Source: an uncultured Flavobacteriaceae bacterium
GTDB taxonomy: Bacteria > Bacteroidota > Bacteroidia > Flavobacteriales > Flavobacteriaceae
Direction of reading: 5' to 3'
NCBI GenBank assembly: GCA_938017825.1
Contig: CALIJE010000018.1
Span: forward strand, 1-64,000
Length of the DNA stretch: 64,000 nucleotides
Shown one piece after another: positions 26,184-33,326 of this stretch (position 1 is the first letter of the stretch; every line of letters starts with the position of its first letter). A program made the translations under genes and the position numbers. Below the pieces are notes generated by a model. It searched no databases. It was given only the letters and a program-made list of their open reading frames with translations, and was not told where the DNA came from.

Positions 26184-27806
26184 TTAAAGGGTCCACATGA
26201 ACCAATCTTCTAGCAAGGTTTTTACATGTTTTAAAAAACGGGCGGCGTCTGCCCCGTTAATAATTCTATGATCAAAGCCTATTGTAATGGGCATAATCAA
26301 TCTTGGTTGAAACTGCTCGTCGATATGTACTGCCTCAGTCTGACTCCCAGCCACACCCAAAATGGCCACCTGAGGAAAACTCACCAAAGGAAAAATGGCA
26401 CTTGTACCTATTCCTCCTAAATTGGATATTGTAAATGTAGCCCCATCCAACTCTTCAGCAGCAATTTTCTTGCTTTTCACTTTTTCAGCCAAGCTGCCCA
26501 ATTCAAAAGAGATATCCGAAATGCTCTTTTGATCGGCATTTTTAAGAACCGGCACCAGCAAACCTCGATCTGTATCAACAGCAACACCAATATTAATATA
26601 GTCCTTATACACTATCTCGGCGTTGTGAAGGTCTATGCTTGCGTTGAAAATAGGAAAATCCTTAAGTGCTTTTGCCACCACCTTTACAAGAATCCCCGTA
26701 ATGGTCAGTGAGGCTCCTTTAGCTTTAAAAACTCCTTTATGTGCTTGCCGTTTATGTTCCAAATAAGTAATATCAACCTTCTCTTGTAACCAAGCGTGCG
26801 GAATGGTGCTCCATGAAGTTGTCATATTCTTGCCGGTCGCCTGCATGATTCCTGACATCGACTCGCTTCGTATATCGCCCCATTTGCGGAAATCGGGTAA
26901 AGTCCCCATAGATTTGGTTGCCATACCCGACACTCTATTCTGATTAAGTGCCTTGGCATAATTCTTGACATCCTTGACCGAAATTCTGTTGCTTTGTGAT
27001 GTTAGGGGTATAGTGGCTAAATCGATTCCTATTTCTCGTGCAATTTTCTTGGCGAGCGGGGAAGCCCTGTACTTGCCGTTACGGGTTTTTTTAGTAGCCA
27101 AATCAGAAGATTTTATTCTATTTGGTCTAGTGGATGCCTCGATATCTGAATTCACAGGAGCTATTACTTTCGGCACCTCGGTCAAAATTTCATCAGCGGC
27201 CACGTCAGATGTGCTGCCCAAAATTTTTGCAATAGGTGTGCCTTCTCCAATTTCATCACCTCTAGTTACCAAAATGTCTGTTATTTCTCCCCCAAAATCG
27301 GCAGGGACCTCAACGACAACCTTATCGGTCTCAACTTCCAATAAAGTTTGTTCGGACACTATAGTTTCTCCAACGGTAACATGTATTGCGATAATAGTTC
27401 CTTTTTCAATACCCTCTCCTAAGGAGGGCAGTTTTATTTCCGAAACTGTTTGCTTTATTGGAGAAGGTTTCTTTGACACCTCCATTTTAACCTTGGTTTC
27501 CTTCAGCTCGCTAGTAGCATTGGCTTTTGCGGAAATCACCTCGTTAACAGTTTCATTTGCTTCGGCAGTAAGTACATCTTCTAGTCGGATTATAGGTGTG
27601 CCTTGAGAAATTTCATCGCCGGTTTCGACCAAGATCTCGGTGATGACACCCGAAGCATCTGATGGAACTTCAACAACCACCTTATCTGTTTCAACCTCCA
27701 GTAAAGACTGTTCCTCGGTAATGGTATCGCCAACCTTGACCATAATATTTATTACAATGCCATTTTCAATACCTTCTCCCAATTCGGGTAGTTTCAATTC
27801 GGTCAT
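26184..27806 (-). CDS. aceF: Dihydrolipoamide acetyltransferase (PDH E2)
   Basis: A 540-residue E2 protein. Two lipoyl domains, with the lipoylated lysines at K42 and K162 in repeated EVETDKVVVEVP motifs; a peripheral subunit-binding domain at about 247-286 (RASPLAKKIAREIGIDL); and a catalytic core from about 310 ending in FDHRIINGADAARF with His513 and Asn517. It accepts acetyl groups from E1 and passes them to CoA. It lies 10 bp after aceE. No E3 (lipoamide dehydrogenase) is in the window, so E3 must be shared with the housekeeping complexes. Confidence 0.93.
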   Translation of the reverse strand: MTELKLPELGEGIENGIVINIMVKVGDTITEEQSLLEVETDKVVVEVPSDASGVITEILVETGDEISQGTPIIRLEDVLTAEANETVNEVISAKANATSELKETKVKMEVSKKPSPIKQTVSEIKLPSLGEGIEKGTIIAIHVTVGETIVSEQTLLEVETDKVVVEVPADFGGEITDILVTRGDEIGEGTPIAKILGSTSDVAADEILTEVPKVIAPVNSDIEASTRPNRIKSSDLATKKTRNGKYRASPLAKKIAREIGIDLATIPLTSQSNRISVKDVKNYAKALNQNRVSGMATKSMGTLPDFRKWGDIRSESMSGIMQATGKNMTTSWSTIPHAWLQEKVDITYLEHKRQAHKGVFKAKGASLTITGILVKVVAKALKDFPIFNASIDLHNAEIVYKDYINIGVAVDTDRGLLVPVLKNADQKSISDISFELGSLAEKVKSKKIAAEELDGATFTISNLGGIGTSAIFPLVSFPQVAILGVAGSQTEAVHIDEQFQPRLIMPITIGFDHRIINGADAARFLKHVKTLLEDWFMWTL

Positions 27807-27816
27807 TTCCTGAGAT

Positions 27817-30492
27817 TTAGCGCGCTGGATTAATCTTTTTACTATCTATCTTTTGCCTTTTGATAAAATCTTTTACCTCCTTGGAGGTAACAACTCCTTC
27901 TGCACGAAGCAATTGTAAAGCGGCCAACGCAATGAATTTCGGACTGATTTCAAAATAATCTCGCAGATCATTTCGTGCCTCACTCAAGCCATAACCATCG
28001 GTTCCTAAAACATGATAAGCCTTTGGCATCCATTTGGCAATGCCGTTTGCCCATTGTTTTACGTAATCGGAAACCGAGACGAAAACTCCCGTTTCATCCT
28101 CCAAGAGTCCCTCTACATATGCTTTTGGACGTTGTCCGTCAGCTGAAAGCAATGCCTGGCGTTCTACATCTTGTGCATCGCGATGCAATTCTGTATAACT
28201 TGTCACACTCCATACGTCGGTTGAAATATCGAGCTCTTCCAAAAGTTCTTTGGCCTGTAAAACCTGTAACATAATCGACCCACTTCCCATCAAATGCGCT
28301 TTGCGCTTTTTGGAAATTTTTTTGTTCGATTTTTCATAGCGATACATACCCTTAATAACACCTTCTTCAACTCCGGCAGGCATCGGTGGCATGGCATAGT
28401 TTTCGTTGGTGACCGTGATATAGTAGAAAATCTTCTCCTGTAGTTCGTACATTCTATGAATTCCATCTTTTACGATGAGGGCCAGTTCATAGGCGAACGA
28501 CGGATCATAACTTTTCATATTTGGAACAATACTAGACAGTATATGCGAATGCCCATCTTGATGTTGCACCCCTTCGCCGTTCAAGGTTGTTCTTCCTGAA
28601 GTTCCCCCGATTAAAAAGCCTTTGCACATCATATCACCACAGGCCCATATCATATCACCTACACGTTGGAAGCCAAAAATGGAATAGAATACATAAAAGG
28701 GAATCATTGGCAACCCATGCATTGAATAGGCAGATCCGGCAGCCATAAAAGAGGCAATGGCCCCAGCCTCACAAATACCTTCCTGCAAAATTTGACCATC
28801 TACACTCTCTCTATAGTAGGATATACTATCGGCATCTACCGGCTTGTACAACTGCCCCTTAGGTTGGTAAATACCCGCATATCGAAAGAGGCCATCCAAA
28901 CCGAAGGTGCGCGCCTCGTCAGGTATAATCGGAACCACAAAATCCTTGATACCTTCTTGTCGTAAAAGTTTGGTAATTATTCGAACCAAGACCATTGTCG
29001 TCGACACCGAGCGCCCTTCTGTACCTTTATAAAATTCACCCCAAAGTTCTTCGCCCGGAGTTTGTAGTGTCGGGGAATCATCTTTGCGCTCAGGCAAATA
29101 TCCCCCAAGCTCAAGACGTTGTTTTTTCAGGTATTTTATTTCCGGACTATCTTCAGCCGGAACGTAAAATTTGGCCTTGGCGGCATCTTGCTCACTTAAA
29201 GGAATGCCAAAACGTTTTGCTGCTGCAATTCGCTCATCGGCATTCATATTCTTTTTCTGATGCGTGGTATTTTTACCTTCGCCGGAATCCCCCATTCCAT
29301 AGCCCTTTAAGGTTTTCATCAAGATGACGCTTGGCTTCCCGTTTGGTCTTGCCGCCTTATCAAAGGCTGCATATATCTTTTTATAATCGTGACCACCCCG
29401 TTTTATGGTTCTAATTTCCTCATCTGAAAGGGAATGCATCAACTTCTCCAATTCTGGATTGTCCTTGACCCAATGTTTTCGCACCTCGTCTCCCGGAAGC
29501 ACTGAATACATTTGGTAATCCCCATCAAGGGCCTTATTCATTCGGTCAACCAAAATACCTTTCTGATCACGTTCCAATAGTGCATCCCATTCACTACCCC
29601 AAATTACTTTGGTAACGTTCCATCCGGCCCCCAAGAAACTGCGCTCTAATTCTTGAATCACTTTCCCATTGCCACGAACGGGGCCGTCTAAGCGTTGTAA
29701 GTTACAATTCACCACCAATACCAAATTATCGAGCTGTTCACGTACTGCAATATTTAAAGTACCCAATGTTTCGGGCTCATCCATCTCTCCATCACCAACG
29801 AATGCCCAAATTTTGCCCCCGTTCTTTTCTTTAAGCCCCCTATTTTCTAAGTACTTTTTAAAACGTGCTTGATAAATTGCACTTACCCCTATGAGCCCCA
29901 TAGAGGCAGAGGGAATCTCCCAAAACTCAGGCAAACGCCTAGGATGTGGGTAAGAAGGCAGCCCGCCTTCGGGTTGTAATTCTCGTCTAAAATTTTTCAA
30001 ATTGGCTTCAGTCAGTCGCCCCTCCAAAAGGGCCCGTGCGTAGACTCCCGGAGCGGCATGCGGTTGCAAGGAAACTAGGTCACCGCCGTATTCAGCTGAT
30101 TTTTTTCTAAAGAAATGGTTCATCCCTACTTCGTACATACTGGCGGCTGAAGCATAGGTAGCGATATGACCCCCAACTCCTTCACCACTATCATAACCTT
30201 GTAGCACCATCGCCATGGCATTCCAACGATTGATATTCTCGATTTTTGTTTCGATTACCGTATCCCCAGGATAGGGCGGCTGATGTCTTGCACTTATGGT
30301 ATTGATGTAAGGGGAATTCAGAGCTTCCCCTGCTAATTTCACCCCTTTTCGAATGGCCAATGCCCTAAGTTCGCGAATTAGATCGGCGGCTTGCTCATCG
30401 CCCTGGTCTTCTATGACTTCCTCGATAGAGGCTATCCACTCTTGCAGTTCTTCTTGCCACTCCTGACTTTTTTCTTCAGCTATCGTGTTCAT
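27817..30492 (-). CDS. aceE: Pyruvate dehydrogenase E1, homodimeric AceE type
   Basis: An 891-residue protein, the full length of homodimeric E1p. Thiamine-diphosphate binding is seen in FVGDGEMDEPETLGTLNIA (about residues 231-249), and VNCNLQRLDGPVRGNGKVIQ is canonical. It decarboxylates pyruvate and acetylates E2. Many Bacteroidota use the split alpha/beta E1 for housekeeping, so a dedicated AceE in this cluster is notable. Its start faces the alpha/beta hydrolase gene across a 123-bp region holding a doubled operator, tying pyruvate oxidation to the catabolic regulon. Confidence 0.95.
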   Translation of the reverse strand: MNTIAEEKSQEWQEELQEWIASIEEVIEDQGDEQAADLIRELRALAIRKGVKLAGEALNSPYINTISARHQPPYPGDTVIETKIENINRWNAMAMVLQGYDSGEGVGGHIATYASAASMYEVGMNHFFRKKSAEYGGDLVSLQPHAAPGVYARALLEGRLTEANLKNFRRELQPEGGLPSYPHPRRLPEFWEIPSASMGLIGVSAIYQARFKKYLENRGLKEKNGGKIWAFVGDGEMDEPETLGTLNIAVREQLDNLVLVVNCNLQRLDGPVRGNGKVIQELERSFLGAGWNVTKVIWGSEWDALLERDQKGILVDRMNKALDGDYQMYSVLPGDEVRKHWVKDNPELEKLMHSLSDEEIRTIKRGGHDYKKIYAAFDKAARPNGKPSVILMKTLKGYGMGDSGEGKNTTHQKKNMNADERIAAAKRFGIPLSEQDAAKAKFYVPAEDSPEIKYLKKQRLELGGYLPERKDDSPTLQTPGEELWGEFYKGTEGRSVSTTMVLVRIITKLLRQEGIKDFVVPIIPDEARTFGLDGLFRYAGIYQPKGQLYKPVDADSISYYRESVDGQILQEGICEAGAIASFMAAGSAYSMHGLPMIPFYVFYSIFGFQRVGDMIWACGDMMCKGFLIGGTSGRTTLNGEGVQHQDGHSHILSSIVPNMKSYDPSFAYELALIVKDGIHRMYELQEKIFYYITVTNENYAMPPMPAGVEEGVIKGMYRYEKSNKKISKKRKAHLMGSGSIMLQVLQAKELLEELDISTDVWSVTSYTELHRDAQDVERQALLSADGQRPKAYVEGLLEDETGVFVSVSDYVKQWANGIAKWMPKAYHVLGTDGYGLSEARNDLRDYFEISPKFIALAALQLLRAEGVVTSKEVKDFIKRQKIDSKKINPAR

Positions 30493-30540
30493 CCTAAAAT
30501 GCTTATAAATATCTAATACTGGACTAATGTAATCAAAAAT

Positions 30541-30576
30541 TAGTTAATATTATTAATCATTAATGTTATTAACTAA
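30541..30576. promoter_or_regulatory. Operator-like element D (long form) between aceE and hydrolase
   Basis: TTAA tetrads at offsets 4, 13, 20 and 29, beginning TAGTTAATATTATTAATCA and ending TTATTAACTAA. It lies 48 bp from the aceE start and 39 bp from the hydrolase start, so one element could control both divergent units. A good Bacteroidota -7 box (30580-30587) directly follows it on the plus strand. Confidence 0.78.
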
Positions 30577-30579
30577 ATG

Positions 30580-30587
30580 TAATTTTG
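30580..30587 (+). promoter_or_regulatory. Putative -7 promoter box of the alpha/beta hydrolase gene
   Basis: TAATTTTG fits the Bacteroidota -7 consensus TAnnTTTG exactly. It lies 28 bp before the ATG at 30616 and 3 bp after operator D, so a protein bound to D would cover the -33 region. I see no clear TTG at -33. Confidence 0.5.
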
Positions 30588-30615
30588 TATTTTTCGATTC
30601 CAATAGCAGTAAAAC

Positions 30616-31449
30616 ATGAAAAGAAAAAGCACTGATCTTTATAGAAGCACCGCAGAAAAAAGCGTAAGGAGAGCATATGTCGATACGCAATTGGGACAAT
30701 TGCACTATAGTACTGCCGGCGAAGGGCCAACCTTATTATGTATTCACCAGTCTTCATCTTCCATGGAAGAGTATATGGCACTTGTACCGTTTTTGGCAGA
30801 TCAGTATCATTTGGTTTTCTTTGATTTGCCCGGTCATGGACTGTCGAGCGACCCCATAAATGAGCCTGGAGTTGAAGAATTTACGAATACTGCTTTGGCC
30901 TTAGTAGACCATTTAGGTATTGATAAATGCAGTATTTTGGGTCATCATGGCGGCGCACTTATATCGATGAATTTTGCCTATCGTTATCCTGAACGAACCG
31001 AAAAAGTTATTCTCTCAGGTACGAGCGGTATTAAAAACGAGCTTGAAAAAAAATCATTCTCTCAAAACTTGGCAGACAGGAAAAAGGTGGGACTGGACAT
31101 AAACGGAGAATCTTTGTTATTAGCTTGGCAACGTTATGTTGCCTACATGCCAGGAGCTGCACTAACTGATGTTCTGCGCCCATTTCTAAATAGTGTAATG
31201 ACGCGCATGCGTCCGTTTGATGCGCACCACTCTGTCTTAAAATGGGACAGGGAACCTGCCTTGCGCAGTTTGCAGATGCCAACCTTATTGGTACAAGGAA
31301 TGCAAGATGAATTCGTAAGTCATCAAGAAAATTTATTGAAAATTATACCTAATGCCGAACGAGCGGTTATTCATAACGGTGGCGCATTTCTATTTTATGA
31401 TAAAGCGAAAGAATGTGCCGAACTGATCGATGCTTTTCTTAGCAAATAG
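30616..31449 (+). CDS. Alpha/beta-hydrolase-fold protein lacking the catalytic Ser and His
   Basis: A 277-residue alpha/beta hydrolase fold: LCIHQSSSSMEEY oxyanion region, VFFDLPGHGLSSDP, and the nucleophile elbow at 109-113. The elbow reads GHHGG, with His111 where the nucleophilic Ser (GHSxG) is expected, and the C-terminal catalytic-His position reads HNGGAFLF instead of GH. So it has the fold but probably not classical esterase chemistry; such proteins can be cofactor-free oxygenases, lyases or isomerases. It is transcribed from a promoter next to operator D, divergent from aceE, and its stop is 1 bp from the DUF1838 stop. Confidence 0.85.
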   Translation: MKRKSTDLYRSTAEKSVRRAYVDTQLGQLHYSTAGEGPTLLCIHQSSSSMEEYMALVPFLADQYHLVFFDLPGHGLSSDPINEPGVEEFTNTALALVDHLGIDKCSILGHHGGALISMNFAYRYPERTEKVILSGTSGIKNELEKKSFSQNLADRKKVGLDINGESLLLAWQRYVAYMPGAALTDVLRPFLNSVMTRMRPFDAHHSVLKWDREPALRSLQMPTLLVQGMQDEFVSHQENLLKIIPNAERAVIHNGGAFLFYDKAKECAELIDAFLSK

Positions 31450-31450
31450 C

Positions 31451-32320
31451 CTACCTACCCCAACCGGCACCTGCTTCCCCTTTTTGTAGAGCACGAACCT
31501 CGGCAATATCTTTTGGGGGGTTCAACCATTTTGGTTTGTTTTCTTTTGCCCATGCCAATAGTTTTTCAGGAAACTCGTCATGACTTTCTACCCGCCACGA
31601 GTGCAATTGAATAATGGCTTTCTTATCTGGCATGCCAGCCCATTGTGGCAGCGCCCCATAACGTTGCCAAGCCATTTGATGTGGTTCATCAACACTTCCT
31701 TCGGGATGCACAAAGAAATCATAATTTTCCCACGCTTGATACTGTTTTCCGGTGGGCAGTGGAAAGTCTAAATACACCTGGGCGTTGTATATATAACTGC
31801 TGCCCATTTTACGATACGGAATACCATCTTCAGATTTAATCGTCTGAACCCGTTCTCCAACACCTTGCTCTACATCGCCATAAATCCTATCATTCTCTAA
31901 ACGATAGGTAATCATTTGATAGGGATATGCGATTGGTGTAACCGGTTGGCCATTGTATTCGGTCAAGACTTCACCGGTTTCAGGATCTGTATAGGCAAAT
32001 GTCTTTCGAGTTAAATGTGTTACAATACCGTCCGCTTCTTCAGGCCAAATCACGGTAGAGCTATCAAAGCCGATCATTCCGAAGAGTTTTTCTCCTGAGG
32101 GATATTCGTAGACCGCGCCATCTGCAACCCAATGCACAGGATCACCGGTACCCGCTCTAGCATCTACCCAATTCTTCAACGCATCAGGGGCCTTTTTATA
32201 AGAATCCTTATCGGCCCAGGGGTGAACCACCTTTTCATCTTTTTCGATCTCATTGGTTTCTACATTCTCTTTACATCCAAAAAGAAAAACAACCAATACT
32301 AAAGGAAGTAATCGTCTCAT
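31451..32320 (-). CDS. DUF1838 family lipoprotein 1
   Basis: A 289-residue protein. MRRLLPLVLVVFLFGC gives a lipobox Cys at residue 16. The mature part matches DUF1838: TFAYTDPETGEVLTEYNGQP, followed by AYPYQMITYRLENDRIYGD and a Trp-rich C-terminal half (QMAWQRYGALPQWAGMP). DUF1838 has no known function. It is a single-gene unit whose start lies 34 bp from a short operator shared with the divergent flavoprotein gene. Other members occur at 54236 and 63180 in this window, in both cases near CpeT-like genes. Confidence 0.82.
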   Translation of the reverse strand: MRRLLPLVLVVFLFGCKENVETNEIEKDEKVVHPWADKDSYKKAPDALKNWVDARAGTGDPVHWVADGAVYEYPSGEKLFGMIGFDSSTVIWPEEADGIVTHLTRKTFAYTDPETGEVLTEYNGQPVTPIAYPYQMITYRLENDRIYGDVEQGVGERVQTIKSEDGIPYRKMGSSYIYNAQVYLDFPLPTGKQYQAWENYDFFVHPEGSVDEPHQMAWQRYGALPQWAGMPDKKAIIQLHSWRVESHDEFPEKLLAWAKENKPKWLNPPKDIAEVRALQKGEAGAGWGR

Positions 32321-32354
32321 TATTTTTTGTTTTAGAAACTAAAGATAACCAAAT

Positions 32355-32373
32355 TAGTTAACTTTATTAACTA
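32355..32373. promoter_or_regulatory. Operator-like element H (short form) between DUF1838 and NQO-type genes
   Basis: The sequence TAGTTAACTTTATTAACTA is identical to the core of element J at 51083. It is centred in an 80-bp divergent gap, 34 bp from the DUF1838 start and 27 bp from the flavoprotein start, so it likely overlaps both promoters. Confidence 0.78.
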
Positions 32374-32400
32374 CTTTTAGTCAAGCTAATTCAAACTGAT

Positions 32401-33048
32401 ATGAATGTATTGATCGTACACGCCCATGAGAATAGCGATTCATTCTCTAGTGCACTGGCCCGCACGGCACGTAAGCATTTCGAACAAAATGGGCACACCG
32501 TCGCTATTTCAAATTTGTACGAAAAGCGATTCAATCCGGTTGGGGGTAAACATGATTTCAAAAATGTCTCAAGTTCCGAGTACTATAAGTACGCCTTAGA
32601 ACAAATACATGCTGTAAATCAGAATTCGTTTTCCGAGGATGTCAACATAGAAATGAATTTACTGGTCGCGGCAGATGTACTTATTTTGAATTTTCCACTT
32701 TGGTGGTTTGGTATGCCGGCCATCTTAAAAGGGTGGGTAGATCGGGTTTTGGCCTACGGATTTGCCTATGGGGGTACCTATGGTCTTTATAAGGAGGGAC
32801 GATTTAAAGGCAAGAAGGCGCTATTAAGTGTTACGACTGGTAGTCCCGCTTCATTCTATACCGAACAAGGAGCGCATGGCAGATCCTTGGAAGACATTTT
32901 GCGAAACATCAACGAAGGCATTATTGGTTTAGTAGGTTATGAAATTCTGCCCCCTTTTATTGGGTATTCGGTCTCGCGTATTTCTACAGAAGAACGGCAA
33001 AAAATAATTCAAGACTATGTTGTTTTTCTAGAAGAAAAATTGAGTTGA
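32401..33048 (+). CDS. NAD(P)H:quinone oxidoreductase-type flavoprotein (flavodoxin-like fold)
   Basis: A 215-residue protein: NVLIVHAHENSDSFSSALA FMN/FAD phosphate loop, FPLWWFGMPAILKGWVDRV and LLSVTTGSPASFY are hallmarks of the NQO1/KefF/MdaB family. These enzymes carry out two-electron reduction of quinones or other electrophiles using NAD(P)H. No signal peptide; cytosolic. It is a single-gene unit with a short operator immediately upstream and is followed by the gap containing the TonB receptor promoter. Confidence 0.88.
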   Translation: MNVLIVHAHENSDSFSSALARTARKHFEQNGHTVAISNLYEKRFNPVGGKHDFKNVSSSEYYKYALEQIHAVNQNSFSEDVNIEMNLLVAADVLILNFPLWWFGMPAILKGWVDRVLAYGFAYGGTYGLYKEGRFKGKKALLSVTTGSPASFYTEQGAHGRSLEDILRNINEGIIGLVGYEILPPFIGYSVSRISTEERQKIIQDYVVFLEEKLS

Positions 33049-33176
33049 TTAGGTTACCGATTATTCAACTGTTCGCTGAATTTGTTGTGAAGATGAAACC
33101 CTCCACCCAAATTGGTTAAGAATATCATCGAAATTTTCGGGTAAATACATGATATCACCAAAAAAATTTAAAAAAA

Positions 33177-33215
33177 TAGTTAATTACATTAACCATTAAC
33201 ATAATTAATTATTAT
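33177..33215 (+). promoter_or_regulatory. Operator-like element E (long form) before the TonB receptor
   Basis: A 39-bp element with TTAA at offsets 4, 13, 20 and 29 (the fifth position is TTAT). It lies 111 bp before the receptor ATG in a 278-bp gap. A TATATTGG box at 33213-33220, one mismatch from TAnnTTTG, could be the -7 element; the operator would then cover the promoter. Confidence 0.72.
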
Positions 33216-33326
33216 ATTGGTTGCATAATACAGCTAATAAAACGACGAATTATCATGTGCTAGAGTGCCTCAAGCCAAATAATATGGGGCTTATCAACTA
33301 ATTCAAAACCAATTAATTCAAAACTT

